From Hyphomicrobiales bacterium (GTDB lineage Bacteria > Pseudomonadota > Alphaproteobacteria > Rhizobiales > Rhizobiaceae): a DNA stretch of 64,000 nucleotides. Positions 17,330 to 26,028 of this stretch are shown one piece after another. Below the pieces are notes generated by a model. That model was not told where the DNA came from, ran no database searches, and saw only the letters and a list, made by a program, of their open reading frames with translations. The stretch lies in assembly GCA_900472605.1 (NCBI GenBank), contig UCJD01000001.1, positions 85,778 to 149,777 of the forward strand, read 5' to 3'. Numbering within the stretch: position 1 is the first letter of the stretch; every line of letters starts with the position of its first letter. Position numbers and translations under genes: made by a program.

Positions 17330-18093
17330 GCGGACAGCTTTTCGTCATCGGCACCGGTCCGGGCAATCCCGATCAGATGACGCCGGAAGCGCAGTCCGCC
17401 GTGTCGAAGGCCACCGTCTTTTTCGGCTACGGCCCCTATCTCGACCGCCTGAACCTGCGGGCCGACCAGACCCGTCAGGCGTCCGATAACCGCGAGGAAC
17501 TGGATCGCGCGGGTGCCGCGTTGCGGGCCGCGTCCGAGGGCGCGATCGTGTGTGTCGTGTCCGGCGGCGATCCTGGCGTGTTCGCCATGGCTGCCGCGGT
17601 GTGCGAGGCAGTCGACAATGGTCCGGATTCGTGGCGGGACGTCGATCTTGTGATTTTGCCGGGGATTACCGCCATGCTGGCGGTCGCCGCCCGGGTCGGC
17701 GCCCCGCTTGGTCATGATTTCTGCGCGATCTCGCTCTCCGACAATCTGAAGCCCTGGGCGACGATCGAAAGGCGCCTGGCTGCAGCAGCCGAAGGCGGCT
17801 TCGTGGTCGCGCTTTACAATCCGATCAGCAAGGCGCGTCCCTGGCAGCTTGGAAAGGCATTCGAGCTGCTGCGCGAGAGCCTCCCCGGTTCGACACCTGT
17901 CATCTTCGGTCGTGCCGCCGGACGGCCGGATGAGCGCATTGCCGTTCAGCCGCTCAACGTCGCGGATGCGGCGACGGCCGATATGGCGACATGCGTGATC
18001 ATCGGCTCGGCGGAGACGAAGATCATTGAACGCAGGGGCCGGGCCGATCTCATCTATACTCCTCGTTTCAGCCTGGGGGCAGTAGGTGATTGA
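17326..18093 (+). CDS. cobJ: Precorrin-3B C17-methyltransferase CobJ
   Basis: 255-residue ring-contracting methyltransferase that methylates C17 of precorrin-3B to give precorrin-4. The start FVIGTGPGNPDQMTPEA, the VSGGDPGVFAM segment and the VALYNPISKARPWQLGKA segment are typical. The ATG at 17326 overlaps the cobI stop; a longer open frame from 17020 lies inside cobI and is not coding. Its 3' end overlaps the 3' end of the convergent cobK by 26 bases. Confidence 0.94.
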   Translation: MSGQLFVIGTGPGNPDQMTPEAQSAVSKATVFFGYGPYLDRLNLRADQTRQASDNREELDRAGAALRAASEGAIVCVVSGGDPGVFAMAAAVCEAVDNGPDSWRDVDLVILPGITAMLAVAARVGAPLGHDFCAISLSDNLKPWATIERRLAAAAEGGFVVALYNPISKARPWQLGKAFELLRESLPGSTPVIFGRAAGRPDERIAVQPLNVADAATADMATCVIIGSAETKIIERRGRADLIYTPRFSLGAVGD

Positions 18094-18823
18094 TCATCGC
18101 CAGGGCCTCGTCGACAGTGGCGACAGCAGGAATGGCGGGCGCTGCGGCGCGGCCGATCATGATCACTTCGATACCGAGGGTGCGTGCGGCTGCGATCTTG
18201 GCATAGGTGGCCGAGCCGCCGCTGTTCTTGGTGATGACGACATCGATGCGATGCTCCCGCAGCAACGCGGCTTCGCGCTCGACATCGAAGGGTCCGCGAT
18301 CGAGAATATAGTGCGCGTGGGGAAGAACGGGTTGCGGGTCGACGGGGTCCACGCTTCTGATGAGATAATGGTGCTGCGAGGCGGCATCCGCCCGGTGTGC
18401 CTCCTGCCGGCCGATGGCGAGAAACACGCGGCGCGGGGCGCTGCCCAGTTGCGCGATGGCATCCTGGACGCTTCCAACATGCCGCCAATTGTCGCCGGCT
18501 TCGGCCTGCCAAGGCGCGCGGCGAAGGCAGAAGATGGGCAGCCCGGCCATGGTGGCGGCTTGCGCGGCATTTTGCGAGATTCGAGCGGCAAAGGGATGGG
18601 TGGCATCGATCAGCAGGTCGAATCTCTCGTCATGCAGAAAGCTCGCGAGCCCCTCCGCGCCCCCAAATCCGCCGACGCGGGTGGGCAGGGGCTGCGGAGC
18701 CGGCTTTTCCGTCCTGCCGGCAAGCGACAGCACGGCATCGTAGCGCGGATCAACGGCCAAAGCGTTGGCGAGGGTGCTTGCCTCGGTCGTGCCGCCAAGC
18801 ATCAGAATGCGGATTTTGCTCAT
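18068..18823 (-). CDS. cobK: Precorrin-6A reductase CobK
   Basis: 251-residue NADPH-dependent reductase converting precorrin-6A to dihydroprecorrin-6. The start KIRILMLGGTTEASTLANAL and the LIDATHPFAARIS and TKNSGG motifs are diagnostic. It is the only reverse gene in the cluster. Its ATG (18823-18821) shares the tetranucleotide CATG with the cobL ATG on the other strand, so there is no room for a promoter between them; its promoter must lie inside cobL. It also overlaps cobJ at the 3' end. Confidence 0.93.
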   Translation of the reverse strand: MSKIRILMLGGTTEASTLANALAVDPRYDAVLSLAGRTEKPAPQPLPTRVGGFGGAEGLASFLHDERFDLLIDATHPFAARISQNAAQAATMAGLPIFCLRRAPWQAEAGDNWRHVGSVQDAIAQLGSAPRRVFLAIGRQEAHRADAASQHHYLIRSVDPVDPQPVLPHAHYILDRGPFDVEREAALLREHRIDVVITKNSGGSATYAKIAAARTLGIEVIMIGRAAAPAIPAVATVDEALAMINHLLPPG

Positions 18824-20054
18824 GACTGATATGTCTTCCGCTCCCGGCCAACCTTGGCTGACTATTATCGGCATCGGCGAAGATGGTCCAGCAGGGCTGG
18901 GCGATGAGGCCAAGCGGTTGATCGCAGCTGCCTCCGTCGTTTTCGGCGGCGCCCGCCATCATGCCTTGATGGCCAGTCTCATCCAGAGTGAATGCCTGAC
19001 GTGGGAGGGCCCGTTCGAGCGCTCGATCGCAGCGGTCACGGCGCGTCGCGGTTCTCCGGTCGTCGTGCTCGCCTCGGGTGATCCGTTTCTCTACGGCGTG
19101 GGCGCCACGCTGTCTCGGCGCGTCGATGCTGTGGAGATGCGGACAATCCCGGCACCGTCATCCTTCAGCCTTGCCGCATCACGGTTGGGCTGGCCGTTGC
19201 AAGAGGTCGCCACCGTTTCGCTGCATGGGCGCCCGATCGATCTCATCCGTCCGCATCTGCACCACGGCCGGCGTATCATCGCGCTGACCTCCGATCAGAA
19301 CGCACCGAAGCAGCTTGCGACCCTGCTCGCGGTCAATGGCTTTGGACAGTCGCGGCTGCTTGTGCTCGAAGCGCTCGGCGGTGAGCACGAACACGTCAGG
19401 ACCTGCCAGGCCGATATGTTCGACCTCGAAGACATCGATCCGCTTAACGTCTGCGCCATCGATGTCATAGCCGGCGACGGCGCGCGTGTGCTGGGCTTTG
19501 CGCCCGGCCTCGACGATGCGCTTTTCGAGCACGATGGCCAGATCACCAAGCGGGAGATCCGGGCGTTAACGCTGTCGACGCTGGCGCCCCGGCATGGCGA
19601 GTTGCTGTGGGATATCGGCGGGGGTTCCGGTTCGATCGGCATCGAATGGATGTTGTGTGATCCCTCGCTTCGCGCGATCGCGATCGAGCAGTCGAGCGAG
19701 CGGGCTCAGCGCATCGCGCGCAATGCGGCCGCCTTCGGCGTGCCGACACTCGCGGTCGTGGAAGGCGTGGCGCCGCAAGCGTTGCAATCGCTGCCTGAAC
19801 CCGATGCCATCTTCGTCGGTGGCGGGGGCAGCGAGGATGGGGTAGTGGAAGCGGCGATCGCCGCGCTGAAAAGCGGGGGCCGGCTGGTCGCCAATGCGGT
19901 GACGCTTGAGATGGATGCGAAACTGCTGGCCTTACACGCTGCGCTTGGTGGGGCGTTGACCCGCATCGATATTTCCCGCGCCGGGGCCATCGGCGCCATG
20001 ACGGGCTGGCGCCCGGCAATGCCCGTCACGCAGTGGCATTGGCTCAAGCATTGA
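18822..20054 (+). CDS. cobL: Precorrin-6Y C5,15-methyltransferase (decarboxylating) CobL
   Basis: Two-domain enzyme of about 410 residues. The N-terminal CbiE-like methyltransferase (to about residue 205, with [11 protein letters not shown]) acts at C5; the C-terminal CbiT-like Rossmann domain, with [14 protein letters not shown] near 262-275, methylates C15 and decarboxylates. Translation could also begin at ATG 18831; neither start has a strong ribosome site. The message is probably read from a promoter inside the reverse cobK or from upstream cob transcription running through cobK. Confidence 0.92.
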   Translation: MTDMSSAPGQPWLTIIGIGEDGPAGLGDEAKRLIAAASVVFGGARHHALMASLIQSECLTWEGPFERSIAAVTARRGSPVVVLASGDPFLYGVGATLSRRVDAVEMRTIPAPSSFSLAASRLGWPLQEVATVSLHGRPIDLIRPHLHHGRRIIALTSDQNAPKQLATLLAVNGFGQSRLLVLEALGGEHEHVRTCQADMFDLEDIDPLNVCAIDVIAGDGARVLGFAPGLDDALFEHDGQITKREIRALTLSTLAPRHGELLWDIGGGSGSIGIEWMLCDPSLRAIAIEQSSERAQRIARNAAAFGVPTLAVVEGVAPQALQSLPEPDAIFVGGGGSEDGVVEAAIAALKSGGRLVANAVTLEMDAKLLALHAALGGALTRIDISRAGAIGAMTGWRPAMPVTQWHWLKH

Positions 20055-20064
20055 GGACAAGGAT

Positions 20065-20823
20065 ATGACCGTTCATTTCATCGGCGCTGGCCCGGGTGCC
20101 GCGGATCTCATCACCGTGCGGGGCCGCGACCTCATCGGGAAATGCCCTGTTTGTCTCTATGCCGGCTCGATTGTCTCACCCGATCTTCTCGCCTATTGCC
20201 CCCCGGGAGCGCGCATCGTCGATACCGCTCCCATGTCGCTCGATGAGATCGAGGCCGAGTATCTGCGTGCGGCCAATGCCGGCGAGGATGTCGCGCGCCT
20301 GCACTCGGGCGATCTCTCGGTCTGGAGTGCTGTCGCCGAACAGGTTCGGCGCCTGGAGAAGCACGGCATTGCCTACACGATGACACCTGGCGTGCCGTCC
20401 TTCGCCGCCGCCGCCGCGGCGCTCGGCCGCGAATTGACCATTCCGGAGGTGGCGCAGAGCCTCGTTCTGACCAGAGTATCGGGCAGGGCGTCGCCGATGC
20501 CTGTTGGTGAGACCTTGACGCAGTTTGGCGCCACGGGCGCCACGCTTGCCATCCATCTTGCCATCCATGCCCTGGACACGGTGGTAAGCGATCTCACGCC
20601 GCTCTACGGCGCCGAATGCCCGGTCGCCATCGTCGTGAAGGCGAGCTGGCACGATGAGCGGATCGTGCGCGGGACGCTTGGCGACATTGAGGCCAAGGTG
20701 GCGTCGGAACCGATCGAGCGGACGGCGATCATCTTCGTCGGCCCGTCCTTGTCGTCGACCGATTTTCGCGAAAGCTCTCTTTATGATGCCACCTACCAGC
20801 GTCGCTTCAGAGGACGACAGTAA
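20065..20823 (+). CDS. cobM: Precorrin-4 C11-methyltransferase CobM
   Basis: 252-residue methyltransferase adding the C11 methyl to precorrin-4. The start [18 protein letters not shown], the [15 protein letters not shown] segment and the [17 protein letters not shown] segment are typical. It follows cobL after ten bases with AGGA upstream and ends the cluster. No cobA, cobB, cobN or later cobalamin genes are in the window. Confidence 0.94.
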   Translation: MTVHFIGAGPGAADLITVRGRDLIGKCPVCLYAGSIVSPDLLAYCPPGARIVDTAPMSLDEIEAEYLRAANAGEDVARLHSGDLSVWSAVAEQVRRLEKHGIAYTMTPGVPSFAAAAAALGRELTIPEVAQSLVLTRVSGRASPMPVGETLTQFGATGATLAIHLAIHALDTVVSDLTPLYGAECPVAIVVKASWHDERIVRGTLGDIEAKVASEPIERTAIIFVGPSLSSTDFRESSLYDATYQRRFRGRQ

Positions 20824-21444
20824 ACAGCCGCAAGACTTGGACATTCGAGCCGCGCCGTTGCACGGCTCCTACCCGCGCGCCGTGCAGATCGGCGCCTGAT
20901 CAGGCGTAATGTTATCCACAGCGCCCAATATCCTCGAAGATCGCCCTGAAATCCGCGCTGGAAGGGTAAGCAAGCGATTAACCGATTGGATTAGCTTGGT
21001 TTCGTGATCCTGCTATCGAGACGTTGCTACAGTATTTATTAGAGCGAACGTTTCTTCGTCTATCCCAGAATAATACGGACTTCGAAACTATAAGGAGGAT
21101 CGAAAACACAAACGATTATTATCGTTAAGAAACGGTATTTCTAAAGAATAAATGCCATAAGCTTCTTGGATGATGTTTTTCCTTCGGAGTAAAAATTAAT
21201 TCCTGTTTTTATGATTGCGCGGTAGAATTTTATATACTGAGCATTTTTAATCTAATCCGGACGAAATATTTTGTATTGATTGTCACTACTGATGTATGTA
21301 GGTTCTTAATGAAGTAGAAACCACACGCGATAAGTGATCCAAAACGGATAAACTACTTTACTGACTTAATACACGCCGATGTCCCCCGAGTATTGCATTT
21401 CGTTGCGAATGGTCACCTCTAACACTATTGAGTATGAGGCTAGT
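20824..21444 (+). other. AT-rich intergenic region upstream of the LuxR-type regulator
   Basis: About 620 bases without a convincing gene; the part after 20940 is much richer in A and T than the surrounding genes. It holds a 14-base palindrome CGCCTGATCAGGCG (20893-20906), a perfect DnaA-box sequence TTATCCACA (20912-20920), and an inverted repeat AACGAT-tatt-ATCGTT (21111-21126). This is probably a long regulatory region for the gene at 21445. No clear -35/-10 pair could be chosen. Confidence 0.6.
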
Positions 21445-22233
21445 ATGAATTACGTACCTTCGGAATTTGAAAGCGGACGCACGCCTGTCAACAGACTTCA
21501 GGCCGTTGCCGTGGCACCCAGAGCGCTCAGCGAACTGAGCGAAGTAAAGGTTATCGGCGAGGACCGGTGCCTGCTGATCATCGACAGCAGAACACTCGAG
21601 CGGGAATGCCTCGCGACGACGCTGACGCAGAACGGCCTTGGCATGAAGGCTTGCGCGGTGGGCTCGGTGGCGGAATGGCGGCGCAAGAAAGATGCAACGC
21701 AGCGCGTCAAGGCGGTTTTGCTGAACATCGCCGGCAGGGCATCGAGCGACGGCGCTCTTTATGAGGAGATTGCCAGCATCGCCACGGAACTCGCGCCGGC
21801 TCCGGTCGTCATCCTCGCCGATGGCGACGATCTCAACCAGACGCTCCGCGCGATCGAGCATGGTGCTCGTGGCTTCATTCCTACCTCCGTGGGGATCGAA
21901 GTCTGTGTTGAAGCCATCGGGCTCGCCGTCGCAGGCGGCACCTTCATCGTCGCGGGGAAGGCCTTCACTTCGTCTGCTCCTGTCGATAACGCGCCGCGGC
22001 AGAAAGAGCTTTCGCGCATGTTCACGCTCCGCCAGGCCGAGGTCGTTCAGGCGTTGCGAAAGGGCAAGGCGAACAAGATCATCGCCTATGAGCTCAATCT
22101 TCGCGAAAGCACCGTAAAGGTTCACATTCGCAACATCATGAAGAAGCTCAAAGCGACCAATCGAACTGAGGTTGCCTACAAGCTGAACGATCTGTTCCAG
22201 TCCGACTCGCGCTGGACTGCATCGGCGGACTAG
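21445..22233 (+). CDS. LuxR-family transcriptional regulator with degenerate receiver domain
   Basis: 262-residue DNA-binding regulator. The N-terminal half (about residues 38-165) has a receiver-like fold, but the phosphoacceptor position reads LLNIAG (Asn instead of Asp) and the conserved lysine position reads FIPTS. It is therefore unlikely to work by normal phosphorylation. The C-terminal LuxR/GerE helix-turn-helix (about 190-250) is clear: FTLRQAEVVQALRKGKANKIIAYELNLRESTVKVHIRNIMKKL. The start at 21445 has GAGG five bases upstream. Its neighbourhood of AT-rich spacers and polysaccharide genes suggests control of surface polysaccharide or lifestyle, but the targets are unknown. Confidence 0.88.
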   Translation: MNYVPSEFESGRTPVNRLQAVAVAPRALSELSEVKVIGEDRCLLIIDSRTLERECLATTLTQNGLGMKACAVGSVAEWRRKKDATQRVKAVLLNIAGRASSDGALYEEIASIATELAPAPVVILADGDDLNQTLRAIEHGARGFIPTSVGIEVCVEAIGLAVAGGTFIVAGKAFTSSAPVDNAPRQKELSRMFTLRQAEVVQALRKGKANKIIAYELNLRESTVKVHIRNIMKKLKATNRTEVAYKLNDLFQSDSRWTASAD

Positions 22234-22239
22234 GTTGCG

Positions 22240-23250
22240 CTAAACGGTGCCATCCGTGCTGACCTGATGGTTATCGCTGATGGCGCCAGATGGACTCCGC
22301 GATCCTTTATCACCTGTTTCTATTTCCTGGCCGTCGGGGTGTACCCGGCGGCCAAGAATTTGCCGATAGCCCTTGGTCGAGAACGGCTGGAGCAGCTGCC
22401 CGATAAAATTGTCGGCGACGCGGCCACTGATGCCGATATTCGTCGGCGGCCGACGGTCGGGATTGAAGTAGGTGCCGAACAGCTGGTCCCACAAGACAAG
22501 GTTCTCGCCGTAGTTCGTGTTTCCCTCGGCCAGCACACGTGAGTGATGCCAACGATGCAGCCCCGGTGTGCTGAAGATCAGGTCAAGCGGGCCTGTGCGC
22601 ACGTCGATATTGCAGTGGGTGAGAAGACCGATGAAGGCTGTTACGGCGCCGATCCACAAGAAGACCGGCAAGGGGGCGCCCAAGAGATAGAGCGGAAGCT
22701 GGCTGAGCGCGATCTTGAACAGCGAGTCCATGAAATGGAACCGGCCGGTGTTCACCACCCAGAGCCGTTCGACACTGTGATGAAGGGCGTGAAACCGCCA
22801 TAGCGACAGGATCTCATGTGCCGCGCGGTGAGCGACGTACAGTCCGAACTCAGCGATCACCAATCCCAGAACCACCTGAAGGGCGAGGGGCCAGCTGCTG
22901 GGCCAGACATCGGGTAGGCCGATGACAAAGGGATGGGCGACGGTCGCTACCGCCATTGGTGCGGTTGCTCCCAGTGCCGCGGCCAGCTGAACGCCACCCT
23001 TGCTGAGCAGCGTGTGGGCGACGTCATTGAGCGTCTCGCCGTCGCGGCGTAGCCATTGCTTTTCGAAGGGCATCACGCGCTCGAACATGGCGATTGCGAA
23101 GACGATGGCCAAATAGACTACGTTGAACCACAGCAGCGGCGCATGAGCTTCAAAGGCAAACCCAGCGCCCAGCAGCCCGGCTGAAAACAGCGCTGGCCAC
23201 AGGATCCATGAAAGCAGCGCATAGGAAAGCGATACGCTCTTGTCGGTCAC
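22240..23250 (-). CDS. Sterol desaturase / fatty acid hydroxylase family membrane protein
   Basis: 336-residue membrane protein of the FA_hydroxylase superfamily (di-iron, oxygen-dependent). Histidine clusters are in the expected order: H141-x3-H145, H154-x2-H157-H158 and H232-x2-H235-H236. Several hydrophobic helices flank them. The GTG start at 23250 is chosen because GGAGAG lies five bases upstream; a longer open frame to 23415 has no similarity. The substrate is probably a lipid but cannot be read from the sequence. Its 3' end converges on the LuxR-type gene six bases away. An inverted repeat overlaps its likely promoter. Confidence 0.88.
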   Translation of the reverse strand: MTDKSVSLSYALLSWILWPALFSAGLLGAGFAFEAHAPLLWFNVVYLAIVFAIAMFERVMPFEKQWLRRDGETLNDVAHTLLSKGGVQLAAALGATAPMAVATVAHPFVIGLPDVWPSSWPLALQVVLGLVIAEFGLYVAHRAAHEILSLWRFHALHHSVERLWVVNTGRFHFMDSLFKIALSQLPLYLLGAPLPVFLWIGAVTAFIGLLTHCNIDVRTGPLDLIFSTPGLHRWHHSRVLAEGNTNYGENLVLWDQLFGTYFNPDRRPPTNIGISGRVADNFIGQLLQPFSTKGYRQILGRRVHPDGQEIETGDKGSRSPSGAISDNHQVSTDGTV

Positions 23251-23310
23251 GTGTACTCTCCGCCAAAGTTCGAACTCGTCTGCTGATACACTACGATTGT
23301 CGCTCCTATG

Positions 23311-23339
23311 CAATATAGTGCGTTTAAGCAACCGCACTA
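23311..23339 (-). promoter_or_regulatory. Promoter with overlapping inverted-repeat operator
   Basis: TAGTGCG (23316-23322) and CGCACTA (23333-23339) form a perfect 7-bp inverted repeat with a 10-base centre. On the minus strand the repeat lies across a -35-like TTAGTG and a -10-like TATATT 17 bases apart, so a bound protein would block the hydroxylase promoter. The regulator is unknown. Confidence 0.45.
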
Positions 23340-23464
23340 AAAGGACCCGCAGATGCTCGTCGCCGTGCCCACGGCGCATATGCGGGAAGAAAACTAGCCA
23401 TTGTTCCCCGTGCAACTTCTTGCTAGGTGCTCACCATCATCAATGCCGCATCCAGGCTGCCATC

Positions 23465-24367
23465 ATGCAATTCCGCGCTTCGACCACCACGCCCAACCCG
23501 CTCGTTGGCATCGCATTGTCCTGCGCGGGTTATTCGCTGTTTGCGATCCAGGATGCGGTTGTGAAATGGCTGGTTGCCGACTATGCAGTTCCGCAAATTC
23601 TGTTCATCCGCAGCGTCATCATCGTCGCTGTCGCTGGCTTCATGGTCCGGCGGCTGCGCCATCCCTCCATCCTGAAGAGCGCTCATCGCGGCTCGCTCGT
23701 GCTTCGCGCCATGCTGATGCTGGGCGCCTGGATGGCCTATTATTCGGCGGCCAGGCATCTGGGACTTGCCGAGATCACGACCTTGTACTTCTCGGCGCCC
23801 ATTATCGTTATCTTCCTTTCCATCTTCGTGTTGAAGGAAAATGTTGGGCCGATGCGATGGTTTGCCTGCTTGGCGGGCTTCGCCGGCGTCATCCTCGCTG
23901 CCAACCCGACGCATTCGCCGAGCCTTATGCCGACGCTCATGGTGCTGTTCGCGGGATTCTGCTGGGCGTGGAGCACGGTGCTTGTCCGTCTCGTCAGCAA
24001 GTCCGAGAGCACGTTTAACCAGATGATGGCGACCAGTTTCCTTTTCGCCATTGCTTGCGGCGCCATGTTGCCGTGGGTCTGGAAGTCGCCCGATCTTATC
24101 GGCTGGGGGCTCATGCTTGGCCTCGGGGCGGTATCGGCCCTCGGCCAATTCTTGCTCTACGAAGGCTATCGGCATGCGCCGGCGTCTACACTTGCTCCCA
24201 TGGAGTATAGTGGGCTCGTTTGGGCGTTTCTCTTCGGCTATCTCATATGGTCTGAAATCCCGACGGTGAACGTCGTTGGCGGCGCCGTGGTAATCGTCTG
24301 CTCCAGCCTCCTGCTTGTATGGTGGGAGCGCCGTGCGGTGCTGGCCAGCCGCCGCTTGACTGCCTGA
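23465..24367 (+). CDS. DMT-superfamily (EamA) transporter
   Basis: 300-residue inner-membrane protein with about ten transmembrane helices arranged as two EamA repeats. Family pieces are visible, such as AIQDAVVKWL, ETTTLYFSAPI-like and FLLYEGYRHAPASTLAPMEYSGLVWA. It probably exports or imports a small metabolite; the substrate is not predictable. The start at 23465 is the first ATG where similarity begins; its ribosome site is weak. It is divergent from the hydroxylase gene, with about 210 bases between the starts. Confidence 0.9.
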   Translation: MQFRASTTTPNPLVGIALSCAGYSLFAIQDAVVKWLVADYAVPQILFIRSVIIVAVAGFMVRRLRHPSILKSAHRGSLVLRAMLMLGAWMAYYSAARHLGLAEITTLYFSAPIIVIFLSIFVLKENVGPMRWFACLAGFAGVILAANPTHSPSLMPTLMVLFAGFCWAWSTVLVRLVSKSESTFNQMMATSFLFAIACGAMLPWVWKSPDLIGWGLMLGLGAVSALGQFLLYEGYRHAPASTLAPMEYSGLVWAFLFGYLIWSEIPTVNVVGGAVVIVCSSLLLVWWERRAVLASRRLTA

Positions 24368-24765
24368 TCATTCCGCCTAATTCCACCGCCGCTCATCGCG
24401 CTACGCGAGCCGATGGACCGGCTGCAAGAATACTTCCGGTTGCCGAGCTCGATTCGCTCTTTTATTTGAGTAATAAAATTGTAATTACCTGTATATCCAA
24501 TGTGATGACGGGATAATGCGAATATACATGTTCTAGTAATTGGTGTTTCTGCTATATTTGTTAACGTTGCGCCTCGCTTCAGTCTTCGTTGTTTCATAAT
24601 GAAATTTGACTATTGCATCGTCAAATTTTTGCGATTAGCATTGTATCGAATTAATAATAAAGTGAACGATAGCAATATCGTCGAATGTGACTTCCTTAGA
24701 GTGTGTGTATAGTGTCCGGGTATTTCTTATCCGGAAGTGTTGTCTGTGTGCTTTCGGGGGAAAAG
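24368..24765 (+). other. AT-rich intergenic region with inverted repeats
   Basis: About 400 bases with no credible gene; markedly AT-rich from about 24460. It contains a perfect 9-bp inverted repeat AAATTTGAC (24602-24610)/GTCAAATTT (24620-24628) followed by T residues, and ACGATA-gcaa-TATCGT (24666-24681). The second shares half-sites with the repeat at 21111. It could hold operators or a small transcript end. Confidence 0.5.
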
Positions 24766-25050
24766 ATGCAAAAAACACTGGGAATCGTCGACCCCGTCGA
24801 TGGAGTGTCCGATGAGATACTTCATCGCCTACGTTCCAAGAGCATCTCGATCATCGGCTTCGCCCCTGCTCAGGCCACATTCAAGCTCTCGCTATCGTTG
24901 ATAAATAGCCGATCGGCGGATGAAACCACGCGTCGGCGACATTCCCTGCTCAGGAAATCTCATCGGTCGCGTGCTGTTTGCGTTGTGGTTCCACTATGCG
25001 GCGGGGCGATATTTGAGCGCGCAAGCTGCTCTTCATCGCGACATGAGTGA
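24766..25050 (+). CDS. Small hypothetical protein, doubtful 3' half
   Basis: 94-residue open frame with a good ribosome site (GGGGGAAAAG just upstream of ATG 24766). The first 55 or so codons have the GC-rich third positions of real genes and read as an ordinary soluble protein (KTLGIVDPVDGVSDEILHRL). The rest is rich in Arg, Ser and Cys and looks like read-through in a wrong frame, while another open frame begins at 24920 one base shifted. It may be a decayed gene with a frameshift or a short real gene. No family was recognised. Confidence 0.35.
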   Translation: MQKTLGIVDPVDGVSDEILHRLRSKSISIIGFAPAQATFKLSLSLINSRSADETTRRRHSLLRKSHRSRAVCVVVPLCGGAIFERASCSSSRHE

Positions 25051-25261
25051 GATGACATTTGAGGCGCACGCTGATGACAGAGGGACTTACGGAGATCGTG
25101 CTTGGTGGCGGGAGCCAAGCTATCCCGTGCGGGCAAGACGCCAGGGTCGCCTGCCGGCCACCACGCGTAAAGCCGCTTGCCTTTCAATCGACCCAACAGA
25201 CGCCGAATGCAAGAGGACGCCAGCTCTGCGTTCGCGGCGACGATAGCAGAGGTCGATGACG

Positions 25262-25549
25262 ATGGCGTGGAAGAGTGCGCGCAAGCGTAGCGTCACATTT
25301 CGCAAGCGCCATCAGCGGGATGAGCCTTTCGCCTGGAGCATGCAGCCTTATCGCGAGACAGGGCCACGGGTCATGACCTGCATGGCTCTCGTTATGCCGG
25401 AAAATGGATCCGGCCTCGGTCGTGCTCACAACTGGATCGTCCTGATCAGCAACGATATCAAAGCGCGCGCCTATCAGCAGATACCGGTTAAGATGCGGGA
25501 CGTGCCATTTGGCTTCGACGATGATGATGACAGCCAGTTGGATGAATGA
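25262..25549 (+). CDS. Small hypothetical protein with acidic C-terminus
   Basis: 95-residue open frame (97 if the ATG at 25256 is used). AGAGG lies nine bases before ATG 25262. Codon use is like that of neighbouring genes. The N-terminus is basic (WKSARKRSVTFRKRHQR) and the C-terminus strongly acidic (FDDDDDSQLDE). No membrane segment, signal peptide or known family was recognised. It stands alone in an AT-rich stretch before the polysaccharide operon. Confidence 0.5.
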   Translation: MAWKSARKRSVTFRKRHQRDEPFAWSMQPYRETGPRVMTCMALVMPENGSGLGRAHNWIVLISNDIKARAYQQIPVKMRDVPFGFDDDDDSQLDE

Positions 25550-26028
25550 CGGCGTCACGAAACGACCACGTCCAATAGCAAGGTCAGTCTACATATAAGT
25601 ATATAATCAAAGTATCTGTAATAAAATTGTGATTTCGCGTCGTTCCTGGCGGTATGCGCGTTTGCGAGCGCATTAAAGCCCCCGCTTTGTCGGCAGTATT
25701 GTTTTCGAGGTCGAGGCCTCGAAAGGTCGTGATGTTGCAGCGTTCCATTCTGGCTCATCGTCCGTCTCGTTCACGTGCTTTCACGATCGAGGGACAAACA
25801 ATGCTCAACTATTCTACTACCAGAACGGCCGACATTTGTGGGTGCCTAAAATGCCTACTCGTAGTTTGTATTTCCGAGACATTACTCCAACGCCAAGTCG
25901 TATATCGAGCAAGACTGCGAAATGAAACGTATTCCTACTTTGAAATACTAAATAAGGAGTATTCCTGGGCGAATTGTTGGGTATATTAATCTTGTGTTAA
26001 CTAGGCTGGCGGGTTGAGGATAAACGTT
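25550..26028 (+). other. AT-rich leader region of the polysaccharide operon
   Basis: About 480 bases without a convincing gene. A perfect 8-bp inverted repeat TTTCGAGG (25703-25710)/CCTCGAAA (25717-25724) is visible. GAGGA at 26016-26020 is the ribosome site of the sugar transferase. It probably contains the promoter of the rhamnose operon, but no single -35/-10 pair stands out. Confidence 0.5.

Noticed and set aside
20788..20898. A small open frame overlapping the cobM end
   Set aside because: It is short, overlaps cobM in another frame and has no recognisable features or ribosome site.
20912..20920. Replication origin suggested by a perfect DnaA box in an AT-rich region
   Set aside because: Only one box was found and none of the usual origin neighbours (hemE, repABC, dnaA, parAB) are present.
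21091..21110. A strong ribosome-site-like AAGGAGGAT in the spacer after cobM
   Set aside because: No start codon follows at a suitable distance before an in-frame stop.
25654..25989. A 111-residue open frame in the AT-rich leader of the sugar transferase
   Set aside because: Codon use and composition look non-coding, there is no ribosome site, and it crosses an inverted repeat.
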